Positions 1-10,774 of a stretch of 64,000 bases of DNA are shown one piece after another. Position 1 is the stretch's first letter, and every line of letters begins with the position of its first letter. The stretch is from Candidatus Poribacteria bacterium (GTDB lineage Bacteria > Poribacteria > WGA-4E > WGA-3G). Made by a program: the position numbers and the translations under genes. The notes beneath the pieces were generated by a model. It searched no databases. It had not been told where the DNA came from and saw nothing but the letters and a program-made list of their open reading frames with translations. The DNA lies in NCBI GenBank assembly GCA_028820635.1, contig JAPPIG010000109.1, positions 1 through 64,000 on the forward strand, written 5' to 3'.

Positions 1-319
1 CCCTCTTTTCTGCTTTTTGTCTCTAAAAAACTAAAAACTGTCCAAACTATAGTAAAATTATAGGTATCAGTAATAGTCGGGAATCGGAGTTCCCTCCTAC
101 AAAGAGGTACCATCTTCTGTAGGCGGTGAATGCCTAAAGACGAATGCGCTTTTGGCATTCGCCATGATTCATACCGTTGATTTCGATCTCCGAATCGCGA
201 CCTATACCCGCAATTTTAGAGTGGACAGGCCATTAGGAAGTCGCTCCTACAGTAAGAGGTTTTAGAGAAAAGGTAGAATTATTGGAGAATTTAATAGCTC
301 TGGGCTTCATAGCATCAAG
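1..319. other. Intergenic region, left window edge
   Basis: No gene is seen. It holds pieces of the dispersed palindromic repeats found elsewhere in the window: a gaatgcc/ggcattc pair near 128-160 and a gtcgctcctacag arm near 240-252 that matches the palindrome at about 25034-25085. No convincing terminator for the fucosidase gene that ends at 320 was found. Confidence 0.5.
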
Positions 320-2620
320 TTAAGCCGAAATTGTATACGTTTTGCCTGCTTCCGTGTGAAAGTTAACAACATCCCTTGACTGAGAATACTTAACTCGTTG
401 CCCATCACATGTCACAGAGACAGTACCGGGTGTCCGTACCCAACAATCATTCCCAAGAGTTGATAACAACTGCGCTTCAGTGAGCTTTCCATTCTCCCAC
501 GTCATATCCACTTCAAATCCGCCACGGGCGCGTAACCCTTTAACATATCCTGTATCCCATGCCTTCGGAAGTGCCGGTAGTAGATTAACCTCACCTGCAT
601 GGCTCTGTAGCAACATTTCAACGATACCGGCAGTACCACCGAAATTACCATCAATCTGGAAAGGTGGGTGCGTATCAAACAAGTTCGTCAACGTACACCT
701 CGCGAGGAGTGCTTGTAGATGGTCATAAGCCGCTTCTGCCTCTTCAAACCTTGCAAAGAAGTTGATGAGCCAAGCGCGACTCCATCCCGTCTGTCCACCG
801 CCGTGCTGCAACCGATATTCTAACGATTTCTTTGCCGCCGCCGCCAATTCTGGCGTGCCGCGCAGCGTTATCTGACAACTCGGATGCAGACCATACATGT
901 GGGACATGTGTCGGTGTCCAGGCTCCGGTTCGTCATAATCGAATACCCACTCCTGTAAACGTCCTGTCTTTTCACTAATCTGAAGTGGCGCGAGCTGTTC
1001 AAGGGCAGCGACCAACTCTGCACGGAAATCCACATCACCACCGAGAACATCAATACAAGCGATGCAGTTCGTAAAGAGTTCATGAATAATCTCCAGATCC
1101 ATTGTTGCAGCATAAGTAAAGAGGGAACGTTCACCATCAGGCTTAAGGAAACTGTTTTCGGGTGAGTGTGACGGATTCGTGACGAGTTTACCTGCAACAG
1201 GTGTCCCTTCAGGTGCTTCAACAAGGAAATCAAGTACAAAACGGGCAGCGCCTTTCATCAACGGGTATGCCTGTTTCTTAAGAAATTCCACATCTCCTCC
1301 AAAAAGGTAATGCTCCCACACATGCTCACACAACCAAGCAGCACCCATCGGTGAAATACCCCATATTCCATCAGCAGGCGTTGTAAATCCCCATACATCA
1401 GAGAGGTGGTGTACAACCCAACCCTCAGCACCGTAGTGGCGTTTCGCAGTCTGATTGCCCGGTTCAACGAGTGTTTCCATGTAGTCAAATAGCGGTTTGT
1501 GGCACTCAGCGAGATTACAGACTTCTGGCACCCAATAGTTCATTTGTAGGTTGATGTTAGTATGGAAATCGCTATTCCAAGGTGCTTTCATGTGCTCGTT
1601 CCAAATCCCTTGCAGGTTTGCAGGTAGGCAACCTGGTCGTGAACTTCCCATCAGTAGATAGCGTCCATATTGGAAGTAAAGTGCAACGAGTCCTGGATCT
1701 GCCGCTCCTTCTTTCACAGCTGCTAAACGTTCATCGGTTGGCAGATTTTCTGCATCGGTAGAACCGAGATTAAGGTCAACTCTTCGGAAAAGGGGTTGAT
1801 GTTCTGCAATGTGGTCTGCCCGAATTGCTTCATAAGATTTTGTTTCAACAGATGCAAGATAATTTTCACAAAGTTCATGCGGGTTTCCACTCGCATCCTT
1901 TTGATTAACATAACTTGTTGCTCCAGCAAGTAGAAGGGTAACAGCATTCGCTTCTTTGACAGAGATTCTGTCATTTTCCGACTGAACCTGCCCATCCTTA
2001 ACGTTCAATTGTAAATACGCTGAAAACCTAACAATACCATCGCTACACTGTCCGCTGAGTCTAAGGGTATTGTTGGAGATAGTTTCAACATTGGCATCTT
2101 GTTCCCGCGTCATCGTCGCATCAAAAGTGATGTGCTCTGATGGATCACATTCAATTCGGATAGCAATTATGTTATCTACTGCCGTAGCGAAAACTTCCCT
2201 ACTGAAATTGGCACTACCACAGCGATAGGTTGTTTTCGTTATGCCTGTTTCCAGATCAAGTTCTCGACGATATTCCGTAACCTCTCCATGTGGAAATTCA
2301 AGTATAATATCGCCCAAAGATTGATATGACTTAATTCGATGTGGCACGCCCAACATCGTTTCGCCTGCGAGTTTTGTCGCTTCGTCGTTTTTATCTTCAA
2401 AAAGCAGTTGCTGCACTTTCGGGAGTGCTTCCAAAGCCTTGGGGTTGTTAGTATCTTGAGGAGCACCTTCCCATAGCGTGTCTTCGTTAAGTTGAATGCG
2501 TTCCCGTTGGACACCGCCGAACACCATCGCACCGATCCTACCGTTTCCAACAGGTAGCGCGTCTGTCCACTGTCCAGCCGGTTTGTCATACCATAAAATA
2601 TAATCATTTGTATTTTTCAT
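320..2620 (-). CDS. Glycoside hydrolase family 95 protein, probable alpha-L-fucosidase
   Basis: Probably removes alpha-linked L-fucose (or L-galactose) from glycans by inversion. The 766-residue protein has the GH95 layout: an N-terminal beta-sandwich opening with [21 protein letters not shown], an alpha/alpha-barrel, and a C-terminal beta domain. Family active-site motifs are visible: the asparagine pair in NINLQMNYW, the acid glutamate in SHSPENSF and the aspartate in QIDGNFGG. There is no signal peptide, so it is probably cytoplasmic and acts on imported oligosaccharides. The ATG at 2620 is preferred because AGAGAG lies 8 bases upstream; an in-frame TTG at 2626 is too close to that site. 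The gene follows the last FGE paralogue by 47 bases on the same strand and could be transcribed from that array. Family assignment is firm; the exact sugar is inferred. Confidence 0.9.
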   Translation of the reverse strand: MKNTNDYILWYDKPAGQWTDALPVGNGRIGAMVFGGVQRERIQLNEDTLWEGAPQDTNNPKALEALPKVQQLLFEDKNDEATKLAGETMLGVPHRIKSYQSLGDIILEFPHGEVTEYRRELDLETGITKTTYRCGSANFSREVFATAVDNIIAIRIECDPSEHITFDATMTREQDANVETISNNTLRLSGQCSDGIVRFSAYLQLNVKDGQVQSENDRISVKEANAVTLLLAGATSYVNQKDASGNPHELCENYLASVETKSYEAIRADHIAEHQPLFRRVDLNLGSTDAENLPTDERLAAVKEGAADPGLVALYFQYGRYLLMGSSRPGCLPANLQGIWNEHMKAPWNSDFHTNINLQMNYWVPEVCNLAECHKPLFDYMETLVEPGNQTAKRHYGAEGWVVHHLSDVWGFTTPADGIWGISPMGAAWLCEHVWEHYLFGGDVEFLKKQAYPLMKGAARFVLDFLVEAPEGTPVAGKLVTNPSHSPENSFLKPDGERSLFTYAATMDLEIIHELFTNCIACIDVLGGDVDFRAELVAALEQLAPLQISEKTGRLQEWVFDYDEPEPGHRHMSHMYGLHPSCQITLRGTPELAAAAKKSLEYRLQHGGGQTGWSRAWLINFFARFEEAEAAYDHLQALLARCTLTNLFDTHPPFQIDGNFGGTAGIVEMLLQSHAGEVNLLPALPKAWDTGYVKGLRARGGFEVDMTWENGKLTEAQLLSTLGNDCWVRTPGTVSVTCDGQRVKYSQSRDVVNFHTEAGKTYTISA

Positions 2621-2667
2621 AGTCAATTCTCTCTTGTAAGATTATGTAGACGTATCTACAGTAAGAA

Positions 2668-4032
2668 TCAAAACAGTTTATAATGATTTGATTTAAGTTG
2701 TGTATCCCAAGCACATCTGAACCCGATGTTGGCCGCGAACCTTGTTGAATTAGAGGTCACAAGTTTTGTTGAATATAACGTGGTGATGAGGGGTGAACGC
2801 CCACGACGTATAGCTGTCTGAATGGGTTCTGATGAAGTAAACAGTGACCCACCCCGTAAAACGCGATCAGTTGTAACGGTTCGGAAGTTGAATAGCCAAA
2901 AACCTAAATTCTCTTTCGTACTCGCCCCAGCAACTGGATTCCGATCCGGTGAAGAAGTATAATAATTCGGAGCATACTCATCAAGACACCACTCCCACAC
3001 GTTACCCACTATATCATGCAAACCGTAGTTGTTTGCTGGATATTGTCCTACCGAAGTGGTCTCACCAATACCTTTTCCACAAAACACCATATTGGAATCC
3101 ATGAGATCTCCCCATGGATATTTTTGTCCTGTTAATCCTCCGCGTGCTGCTTTTTCCCACTCCGCTTCTGTTGGCAAACTTTTCCCTGCCCATTGTGAGT
3201 ATGCCATCGCCGCATACCAACTAATGTGTGTTACCGGATGGTCATCCTTTCCAACAGGAAAGTTGTTCCCATGCCAATGTTTTAGGTAGTTTCCATCGTG
3301 GTATTTCCCAAAAATAGATAGGATCTTTTTTACTCTGTTCCACTCGTCACGTTTTGATGGTTTCCCCCATTGCGGGTTGGCATCAATAAACACCTTATAT
3401 TGTGCGTTTGTCACAGGATATTTGTCCATATAGAATGTGTCAACGTACACTTTATACGTTGGCTTTTTACGGATTTTTGTTCTTTCGTTACTGCTTCCTA
3501 TTTGGAACTCACCTGCTTGGATAAGCAACATATCTTCTGGAGTAGAGATCCCTAAAGATGTCTTTTCGGGTGTAGGGAATTCCTGTCGCGAGGTTAGATC
3601 AACAGACAGCAATATTTCAGTCTGTAACGTTGCGATGTGTTCAGACCGCTTTTGTGGGTCTTTTAGCGTATCACGCGCTTGGTTTAAAACTGTTCGCCAC
3701 TGTTCTTGCGTTCTACCGTCCGGACGCGGAAGTCCACCCGCACGTAACGATTCACTGTAGCATTTTTTATGTGCCTCGTCAACTTGAGCCGCTATGATAG
3801 TATCACTTTGGTTTTGGAGTTCTCCAATAGATAGTCCCAGAACTTCAAAATAGTTTTTCCGCTCACCAACAATTAATCCCGATGCTTTTAGAATTTCATC
3901 AGCGTCATGAGTAGAGAGACCATACTGCTGTACCGCCTGCTGGAGCAGACCGATACGTTGTTCTGTTGTAATTGACTGAGAAGCAGCACTGAGAATATTG
4001 ATTGCTGTAATGAATTCTTCACGTTTAGACAT
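2668..4032 (-). CDS. J-like / FGE-fold fusion protein, paralogue 7 (distal)
   Basis: Last and longest (454 residues) of seven tandem paralogues. Residues 1-57 are helical (MSKREEF, then LLQQAVQQYGLS), about 60-135 are J-like (YFEVLG, then DPQKR) with RPD in place of HPD, and about 165-445 form the FGE-sulfatase/SUMF1 fold (IPAGEFQIGS, YPVTNAQYK, LPTEAEWEKAARGG, YPWGD, GNVWEWC). The loop between RGGS and GFRC is the longest of the set, near 40 residues, and contains no cysteine, so the copper-binding cysteine pair of true FGE is absent. RGGSLF replaces the usual RGGSW. The C terminus ends in a divergent tail, DTQLKSNHYKLF. It lies 58 bases behind paralogue 6. Function is unknown; a ligand- or client-binding role is inferred. 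Confidence 0.85.
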   Translation of the reverse strand: MSKREEFITAINILSAASQSITTEQRIGLLQQAVQQYGLSTHDADEILKASGLIVGERKNYFEVLGLSIGELQNQSDTIIAAQVDEAHKKCYSESLRAGGLPRPDGRTQEQWRTVLNQARDTLKDPQKRSEHIATLQTEILLSVDLTSRQEFPTPEKTSLGISTPEDMLLIQAGEFQIGSSNERTKIRKKPTYKVYVDTFYMDKYPVTNAQYKVFIDANPQWGKPSKRDEWNRVKKILSIFGKYHDGNYLKHWHGNNFPVGKDDHPVTHISWYAAMAYSQWAGKSLPTEAEWEKAARGGLTGQKYPWGDLMDSNMVFCGKGIGETTSVGQYPANNYGLHDIVGNVWEWCLDEYAPNYYTSSPDRNPVAGASTKENLGFWLFNFRTVTTDRVLRGGSLFTSSEPIQTAIRRGRSPLITTLYSTKLVTSNSTRFAANIGFRCAWDTQLKSNHYKLF

Positions 4033-4090
4033 CTGATCCGTCCACCACTATGTATTATTCAGACTATGCTACTGGATTAAAAACAATAAT

Positions 4091-5452
4091 TTAAGATGTT
4101 ACTGCCTTCACACAACGAAAACCTATTCTGGCGAGTGTAAGTGTTGGCTTGATTTTATAGCGAAAAGCAGAACGAATGTATTGCGGTGAATCAAGCCAAG
4201 AACCACCGCGTAAAACACGAAACGAAGTATTATTCGTTAATTCATTTGTTACTGATTCATCGGTGTTCGCGCCAGAAATCGGGTTACGATGCGGCGAGTG
4301 CGTATAATAATCTGCGTCGTACGTATCAAGACACCATTCCCATGCGTTTCCAGCCATATCATAGAGTCCGTAGCTGTTTGCTGGATATTCCCCAACAGGC
4401 GTGGTATCACCAACACTGCTGTTATAATTTGCCTGAGAAAAATCAATTGTATTGCCCCATGGATATTCCTGTTCTGTTAGTCCACCACGAGCCGCCTTTT
4501 CCCATTCTGCCTCTGTTGGCAACCGTTTACCAACCCAGCGTGCATACGCCATCGCCGCATACCAACTGACCCAAGTTACTGGATGATCGGCTTTCTCTTC
4601 GGGATAGATATTTTCATGCCAATGTTTCAAGTAATCACCGTCGTGGTACCGCTTAGCAATAGATGTCTTCTGTTTTTTGCCCCATTCATACCATTTTGAT
4701 GACTTATGCCATTGTGGGTTAGCAGTTACAAATTCCATATACTGTGTATTGGTTACCAAGTGTTTGTCCATATAGAACGCGTCAACATAAACATTGTGTA
4801 ATGGTTTTTCACTGTTATCTGCCTTACCATTATTGCTTCCCATTTGAAATTCACCCGCCGGAATTAGCATCATGTCTCCAGAAGCATTAGGAGTTGGAAC
4901 TACTTGCGCTGAGTCGACACTTGAAGGCTTCGGCAGTAAGGCATCCTCTGGAGGACTTACAGTTGCCAGTTCCGAGTCATGATATCTATCTTCAGGATTT
5001 GACGTGTCATGCGAAGGTATTTTAGATAAATCCTCTTGAAACAATAATGTAGTGAGATATTGTTGTCGTTTTTGTGGGTCTTTCAGGGTATCACGTGCTT
5101 GATTCAGAAGTGTTCTCCACTGTTCTTGCGTCCTGCCATCTCTACGCGGGAGTCCGCCAGCACGTAACGATTCACTATACTGTTTTTTATATGCTTCGTC
5201 AACGTGAGTCGCGATGGTCTTTTCGTTTTGGTTTTGTAATTCTTCAAGGGAGAACCCTAAGACTTCAAAATAGTTTATCCGCTCACCAACAATTAATCCT
5301 ATTGCTTTCAGAATTTCATTTGCTTCATCAATAGAGAGGTCGTATTGCTGTACTGCCTGCTGAAGAAGTGCATTGCGCTGCTCACTAGTAATAGTTGACG
5401 ATAGCACTTTTAGTGTGTTGACGACTGTAATATATTCTTCTCGTTTGGACAT
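4091..5452 (-). CDS. J-like / FGE-fold fusion protein, paralogue 6
   Basis: 453 residues. N-terminal helices and the J-like domain (NYFEVLGFSLEELQ) are as in its neighbours, with RRD at the HPD position. The linker before the FGE fold is long (about 65 residues) and polar, with runs such as TSNPEDRYHDSE and PPEDALLPKPSS. The FGE part has IPAGEFQMGSNNG, LPTEAEWEKAARGG and GNAWEWC, where Ala replaces the usual Val. The RGGSW-to-GFRC loop (LDSPQYIRSAFRYKIKP) lacks both catalytic cysteines. No signal peptide or membrane segment is visible, so it is probably cytoplasmic. It sits 50 bases behind paralogue 5 on the same strand. Confidence 0.85.
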   Translation of the reverse strand: MSKREEYITVVNTLKVLSSTITSEQRNALLQQAVQQYDLSIDEANEILKAIGLIVGERINYFEVLGFSLEELQNQNEKTIATHVDEAYKKQYSESLRAGGLPRRDGRTQEQWRTLLNQARDTLKDPQKRQQYLTTLLFQEDLSKIPSHDTSNPEDRYHDSELATVSPPEDALLPKPSSVDSAQVVPTPNASGDMMLIPAGEFQMGSNNGKADNSEKPLHNVYVDAFYMDKHLVTNTQYMEFVTANPQWHKSSKWYEWGKKQKTSIAKRYHDGDYLKHWHENIYPEEKADHPVTWVSWYAAMAYARWVGKRLPTEAEWEKAARGGLTEQEYPWGNTIDFSQANYNSSVGDTTPVGEYPANSYGLYDMAGNAWEWCLDTYDADYYTHSPHRNPISGANTDESVTNELTNNTSFRVLRGGSWLDSPQYIRSAFRYKIKPTLTLARIGFRCVKAVTS

Positions 5453-5502
5453 CTACCAATTTACCTTCGTATTATCAGATTAACTAACGAAACAACTGTT
5501 TA

Positions 5503-6798
5503 TTAGTCTATTGCTTTTACACATCGAAACCCGTAACTATAGTATGTGATAATTGGATCTGCACATCCGCAATAATTGACCCGTGCAGCGCGTTCACTAC
5601 TTGCCCAAGAACCCCCACGCAAAACACGAGCACTTGCAATGCTTAAAAAGTTTGTTGTGATTTCACTAACGCTTTTAGCATCTAAACCGGGGTTTCGATA
5701 TGAGGAACTATCATTGTATTCATCAAGACACCACTCCCACACATTACCCACTACGTCATAGACACCGTAGTCGTTAGGTGGGTACTCACCAACAGGTGTT
5801 GTTCTTCTGATATGCATCCCGTAATTCGCCATGTCTATATCAATATGATCACCCCAAGGATATATTTTCCCGATTAATCCACCGCGTGCCGCTTTTTCCC
5901 ATTCTGGTTCGGTTGGTAAACGCTTACCTATCCACTTCGCATAAGCCATTGCTGCATACCAACTTACATCAACAACGGGATGGTCTGCTTTACCTCGCGG
6001 ATAGTTGTTGCCATTCCAAGTTTGTAAGTAATTACCGTCATGATAATTGTCAGGTATCTTCTTTTTCTCCCACTGAGGGTTGGCATTCAAAAAATTCTTG
6101 TATTGCGAATTGGTCACAGGATATTTGTCCATAAAAAACGGACCTAAGTAAACAGTATGTGTAGTAATTCCACTGCCATCTTCATCTTTACCCTGACTGC
6201 CCATCTGAAACCTTCCTGCAGGGATAAATACCATATCATTAGGAACATCAACACTTGGAGCAACCGGTACGGAATCGGCACTTGAGACATCCTCAATCTC
6301 ACTTTCCGGAGTTGGTTCTGAGTCCTCAAATTCGTCATCGGATTGAGGTAAGTTGTGCGGAACAATTTCTGGCAAATCATCTTGGAATAGGAATGTAGCT
6401 AAATATTCTTTCCGCTTTTGTGTATCTATTAAGGTTTCACGCGCTTGATTTAGGATATTACGCCACTGTTCTTCTGTTTTACCATCGGGACGAATGCGCG
6501 CACCGGCGCGCAACGATGCTTTATAGTGCTGCTCATGCGCCGCTTCAACAATGCTTACGATAGCTTGCTCGTCTAATCCTTGAATCTCCTCAATTGAAAG
6601 CGCTAACACTTCAAAATAGTCTACTTCTTCTCCGACTACCAATCCCAAAGACTTTAGAATTTCTGAGGCTTCTTCAACAGAGAGATCATAATTCTGAACC
6701 GCCTGTTTTAGTAACCCACGCCGTTGGATGTCGGTAATACTCGGTGATACAGTTTTGAAGGTGTTAATCACATCAATGAATTCTTCGCGTTTTGACAT
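5503..6798 (-). CDS. J-like / FGE-fold fusion protein, paralogue 5
   Basis: 431 residues. The J-like domain reads DYFEVLALS and ends in DTQKRKEYLA; the HPD site is RPD (IRPDGKT). The linker is strongly acidic (SDDEFEDSEPTPESEIEDVS) and reads as disordered. The FGE fold keeps IPAGRFQMGS, YPVTNSQYK, LPTEPEWEKAARGG, YPWGD and GNVWEWCLDEY. Its RGGSW loop contains a Cys-Gly-Cys, but about 10 residues downstream of where the FGE catalytic cysteines sit, so it is not evidence of activity. It lies 61 bases after paralogue 4. Confidence 0.85.
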   Translation of the reverse strand: MSKREEFIDVINTFKTVSPSITDIQRRGLLKQAVQNYDLSVEEASEILKSLGLVVGEEVDYFEVLALSIEEIQGLDEQAIVSIVEAAHEQHYKASLRAGARIRPDGKTEEQWRNILNQARETLIDTQKRKEYLATFLFQDDLPEIVPHNLPQSDDEFEDSEPTPESEIEDVSSADSVPVAPSVDVPNDMVFIPAGRFQMGSQGKDEDGSGITTHTVYLGPFFMDKYPVTNSQYKNFLNANPQWEKKKIPDNYHDGNYLQTWNGNNYPRGKADHPVVDVSWYAAMAYAKWIGKRLPTEPEWEKAARGGLIGKIYPWGDHIDIDMANYGMHIRRTTPVGEYPPNDYGVYDVVGNVWEWCLDEYNDSSSYRNPGLDAKSVSEITTNFLSIASARVLRGGSWASSERAARVNYCGCADPIITYYSYGFRCVKAID

Positions 6799-6859
6799 GT
6801 ATCATTCGCCTTTAGAATCGATTGGATCTCGGGCAAAATTGAAAAGATGAAATAGTTGT

Positions 6860-8161
6860 TTAGGACTTTATTTCCTTTACACAGCGAAATCCGAAGGTGG
6901 GAAGTGTATCAATAGGATTACCTTTGAATCGGTGAGAAACTCTGACACCCTCGGAACCGACGCCCCAAGGACCGCCACGCAGTACACGAGAGATATTAAC
7001 GTTTGTGAAACGTCTTACAATCTGCTCCATGCTATTTTCACCTGAAAATGGGTTTCTATGTGGAGAACTCTTATAGAAATCCGCATCATACGCATCAAGA
7101 CACCACTCCCATACATTCCCGCTCATGTCGTAAAGTCCGTAACCGTTGACGGTTGAAAGCCCAACTTGTGTAGTATCATCCGGTTTGTAAATGGAATTAA
7201 ATGCCTCTGCCTCTATAGAGTCGCCCCACGGATATTTTTTCTCACCTAACCCTCCGCGTGCCGCTTTTTCCCATTCAGCTTCTGTGGGTAAACGCTTACC
7301 TTTCCACTGTGCATACGCCATTGCTGCATACCAACTCACTTGTGTGACTGGATGGTCACCTTTACCATCCGGATAGGTCCCATCTTCCCAATCCTTCAAG
7401 TAATCACCATCATGATAATCTATCGGAATATGATCATTGAACAGATCCGACTTGCGCCACTGTGGGTTTGCATTAACGAAATCTCCAAATTCTGCATTAG
7501 TCACGGGGTATTTATCCATAAAGAACGCCTCAAGAAAAACGCTATGAATCGGTTGTTCATCTTCGTTTGCTTCTTCGTCATCGGCCCCCATCCGAAATTC
7601 TCCTGCTGGAACATACACCATGCCATCAGGCACATCAATATCAGGCGGAACTGTCTGATGGCTTAATTCCTGACTAATTGTCTTGTCAACGTCAGAAAAT
7701 TCAAAGATAGGAGATGCTTCGCCTCCAAATTGCATGTCCACCTCATCGTGCTGAAGCATGGCAACGTATTCCTGCCTTTTTTGTGGGTCAATCAAGGTTT
7801 CCCTCGCTTGATTCAAAAGTGTTCGCCACTGTTCTTCTGTTCTGCCATCGGCACGAGGACGACCACCAGCTCTTAATGATTCAGCATATAGTTTTTTGTG
7901 TGCAGCATCAACATGCGCTGCGATAGCATCTTCACTGAAGTTTTGCAATTCCTCAATTGAAATGCCTAACACCGCAAAATAATTTTCCTTTTCACCGACA
8001 ATCAACCCTGATGCTTTTAGTATTTCAGCAGCCTCAGTCGCTGAAATCTGATGCTCCTGCATTGCTTGACGAAGGAGTCCTTTGCGTTGTTCGTCGGTAA
8101 TAGTCGGTGAAACCGCTTTCAGTCTATTGATGAAATCTATAAAGGCATCGCGTTCACGCAT
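6860..8161 (-). CDS. J-like / FGE-fold fusion protein, paralogue 4
   Basis: 433 residues. It begins MRERDAF rather than the MSKRE/DEF of the other six. The J-like part (NYFAVLGISIEELQ) has RAD at the HPD site and ends DPQKRQEYVAML. After a linker of about 40 residues the FGE fold follows (VPAGEFRMGAD, YPVTNAEF, LPTEAEWEKAARGG, GNVWEWCLDAYDAD). Its core motif is RGGPWG instead of RGGSW, and the following loop (VGSEGVRVSHRFKGNP) has no cysteine. Same strand and same spacing as its neighbours, so probably one transcript. Confidence 0.85.
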   Translation of the reverse strand: MRERDAFIDFINRLKAVSPTITDEQRKGLLRQAMQEHQISATEAAEILKASGLIVGEKENYFAVLGISIEELQNFSEDAIAAHVDAAHKKLYAESLRAGGRPRADGRTEEQWRTLLNQARETLIDPQKRQEYVAMLQHDEVDMQFGGEASPIFEFSDVDKTISQELSHQTVPPDIDVPDGMVYVPAGEFRMGADDEEANEDEQPIHSVFLEAFFMDKYPVTNAEFGDFVNANPQWRKSDLFNDHIPIDYHDGDYLKDWEDGTYPDGKGDHPVTQVSWYAAMAYAQWKGKRLPTEAEWEKAARGGLGEKKYPWGDSIEAEAFNSIYKPDDTTQVGLSTVNGYGLYDMSGNVWEWCLDAYDADFYKSSPHRNPFSGENSMEQIVRRFTNVNISRVLRGGPWGVGSEGVRVSHRFKGNPIDTLPTFGFRCVKEIKS

Positions 8162-8212
8162 GTTTTAGTCCTATTTAAAATGTATCTGATTTTTAGCATA
8201 TCAAACGAGAAA

Positions 8213-9481
8213 TTAAGACGATACCGGTTTCACACAACGAAAACCGGTGAGACTGTTTGTTTTCCAAGGTGGTAAGAAGCTGCGATTTGAAACACGCACC
8301 TCATGCTCTGCTGAATGCCAGGAACCACCTCGTATCACGCGAGGCTTTTTCTGTTTTGTAAGGGTATTTATGATACTACCTATACTACCACCTGAAACTG
8401 GGTTTCGGCTTTCCGACACCTGATAGAATCTAATGTTCCATTCATCAAGACACCATTCACCTACGTTCCCTACAATGTCACACAGACCGTATTCATTCGC
8501 AGGATACTTCCCTACTGGTGTTGTTTCCCCAACACGCTGATCAAAGTTTGCATTGCGAGCATATATCGCATTGCCCCATGGATATTTTTGCTCAACTAAT
8601 CCACCACGTGCCGCTTTTTCCCATTCAGCCTCTGTTGGCAATCGCTTACCGACCCATTTTGCATAAGCCATCGCCGCATGCCAACTGACCCAATTCACCG
8701 GATGATCAGCTTTTCCTGTTGGATATTTGCCTTTAAACCAATTTTTCAAGTAGTCGGTATCTCGATATTTTCTAAAAATAAGATGATAATCAAACCACCC
8801 AAGATTGCGCCACTGTGGGTTCGCATCAAGAAACTCTTTATATTGTGCATTTGTCACGGGACATTTATCCATATAAAATGCATCTACGTAGACTGTATGT
8901 GCGGGTTTTTCGTCAACGTTGGCATCATAATCGTCGCTTCCCATTTGGAAATCACCAGCAGGGATAAGCACCATACTATCTTGCTCTGAAGTTCTTGATA
9001 GAGTGGTCTCAGTCTTCGGATCAATAAATGCTTCTTCAGAGAAAGATTCGGTGGGAGGTAACGCATCGTTTTGAAGCATTGCAATGTGTGCTTGACGTAT
9101 TTGTCCATCTTTAAGAGTATCACGCGCTTGATTCAGAAGTGCCCGCCACTGTTCTTCTGATTTACCATCAGGGCGCACGCGTCCACCCGCATTCAAAGAT
9201 TCACGATAAAGTTTTTCATGTGCTGCTTCAACTTGCGATATGATGCTCAATTCACTTTGGTTTTGAAAATCTTCTATAGCAAATCCTAACACTTCAAAAT
9301 AGTTTTCCTTTGTACCGATCACCAGTCCTGATGCACTCAGAATATCAACGGCATCTGCAGCGGAAAGATCATGCTGTTGTACTGCTCTGCGCAGAAGACC
9401 CTTGCGCTGTTCTTCTGTGATAGTTGCTGAAACCGATTTTAAATCATCTATGAATGCAATAAATTCATCGCGTTTAGACAT
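8213..9481 (-). CDS. J-like / FGE-fold fusion protein, paralogue 3
   Basis: 422 residues. The J-like domain has NYFEVLGFAIEDFQ and VRPDGKS at the HPD position; the closing motif is degraded (DGQIRQAH instead of DPQKR). The FGE part shows IPAGDFQMGSDDYD and LPTEAEWEKAARGG, with two local departures: MDKCPVTNAQYK carries Cys where the others have Tyr, and GNVGEWC lacks the usual Trp. The RGGSW loop (HSAEHEVRVSNRSFLPPW) lacks catalytic cysteines. It starts 51 bases upstream of paralogue 4. Confidence 0.85.
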   Translation of the reverse strand: MSKRDEFIAFIDDLKSVSATITEEQRKGLLRRAVQQHDLSAADAVDILSASGLVIGTKENYFEVLGFAIEDFQNQSELSIISQVEAAHEKLYRESLNAGGRVRPDGKSEEQWRALLNQARDTLKDGQIRQAHIAMLQNDALPPTESFSEEAFIDPKTETTLSRTSEQDSMVLIPAGDFQMGSDDYDANVDEKPAHTVYVDAFYMDKCPVTNAQYKEFLDANPQWRNLGWFDYHLIFRKYRDTDYLKNWFKGKYPTGKADHPVNWVSWHAAMAYAKWVGKRLPTEAEWEKAARGGLVEQKYPWGNAIYARNANFDQRVGETTPVGKYPANEYGLCDIVGNVGEWCLDEWNIRFYQVSESRNPVSGGSIGSIINTLTKQKKPRVIRGGSWHSAEHEVRVSNRSFLPPWKTNSLTGFRCVKPVSS

Positions 9482-9513
9482 CTCTTAACCTTTAAGAATA
9501 TGCGGATAAAGAA

Positions 9514-10743
9514 TCATGAATATAAAGATTTAACACAACGAAAACCGATCTCAGGATTCGTGAACCGAGGATGATTGGGACAGCGATTAGAGATATGTAA
9601 GTCTTGAACTGTAGTGATCCAGGAGCCACCACGCAAAACACGGAAACTCTTGACTTTCTTGAAATGATTTGTCACACTTTTTATATCTTCCTCTGACAAC
9701 AGATTCCGATGCGGGAAACTCCCATAGAAACCGTATTCATCAAGACACCATTCCCATACGTTACCCACCATATCGTATAAATCGTACCCGTTAGCAGGAT
9801 AAAACTCTACAGGCGTAGTAGAACCGATGTTTTTTCCATAGTTTGCCTTGCCAATATCTACGACATCTCCCCATGGAAATTTTTGACCTACCAACCCACC
9901 ACGTGCTGCCTTCTCCCATTCTGCTTCTGTCGGTAAACGTTTGCCGACCCACTGTGAGTATGCCATCGCAGCATACCAACTAATGTGAACAACTGGATGG
10001 TCATCTTTACCTTCAGGATAGTTATTCCCATACCAGTGGTGCAGGTAGTAGCTATCAAGGTATGATGAAGAGAGAATTCTTGCGACTCCCTGTGTTTTAC
10101 GCCACCTTGGGTTTGCATTGACAAATGCCTTGTATTGTGCATTGGTTACTGGATACTTGTCCATATAGAATGCGTCTACAAAAACGTTCTGTATCGGTTG
10201 TTCATAACTGAATGATTCACCATCATGACTACCCATTTCAAATTCACCTGCTGGAATAAGCTCCATGTTATCAAGATTCACTTTTTGAAGATATAATGGA
10301 GCTGATGGTGTTTCTCCCGTTTCTTCACCATACTGGTAATTCTCAAGGTGCGCGTGTCGTTTTTGTGGGTGTATTAAGGCATCTCTTGCTTGATTTAGGA
10401 TTGTCCGCCACTGTTCTTCTGTTCTGCCATCGGCGCGGGGACGGCCACCTGCCCTCAACGATTCACTATATAGTTTTTTGTGTGCTGTCTCAACGCGATT
10501 TGCGATGACCGATTCACTTTGGTTTTCAAACTCCGGGGCAAATAAACCTAATACCTCAAAATAATCAATTTGCTCACCAATAACCAATCCTGATGCATCA
10601 AGGATATCAGTCGCCTCTTCAACAGTAAGGTCATGCTGCTGTACCGCTTGTCGGAGAAACCCTTTGCGTTGTTCATTAGAAATAGTCGGCGAAGCATTTC
10701 TAACCGCCTGAATGATTGTAATGAATTCATCACGTTTAGACAT
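9514..10743 (-). CDS. J-like / FGE-fold fusion protein, paralogue 2
   Basis: 409 residues, the shortest copy. The J-like domain (DYFEVLGLFAPEF) has RAD at the HPD site and ends HPQKRHAHLE. The linker is short (about 25 residues, EETGETPSAPLYLQKVN). The FGE fold has IPAGEFEMGSHDG, LPTEAEWEKAARGG, FPWGD and GNVWEWCLDEYGF. The RGGSW-to-GFRC loop (ITTVQDLHISNRCPNHP) has a single cysteine, not at a catalytic position. Only 32 bases separate it from paralogue 3. Confidence 0.85.
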   Translation of the reverse strand: MSKRDEFITIIQAVRNASPTISNEQRKGFLRQAVQQHDLTVEEATDILDASGLVIGEQIDYFEVLGLFAPEFENQSESVIANRVETAHKKLYSESLRAGGRPRADGRTEEQWRTILNQARDALIHPQKRHAHLENYQYGEETGETPSAPLYLQKVNLDNMELIPAGEFEMGSHDGESFSYEQPIQNVFVDAFYMDKYPVTNAQYKAFVNANPRWRKTQGVARILSSSYLDSYYLHHWYGNNYPEGKDDHPVVHISWYAAMAYSQWVGKRLPTEAEWEKAARGGLVGQKFPWGDVVDIGKANYGKNIGSTTPVEFYPANGYDLYDMVGNVWEWCLDEYGFYGSFPHRNLLSEEDIKSVTNHFKKVKSFRVLRGGSWITTVQDLHISNRCPNHPRFTNPEIGFRCVKSLYS

Positions 10744-10774
10744 CAGTTAGTTCTCTTTTCAGAATCGGTCAGAT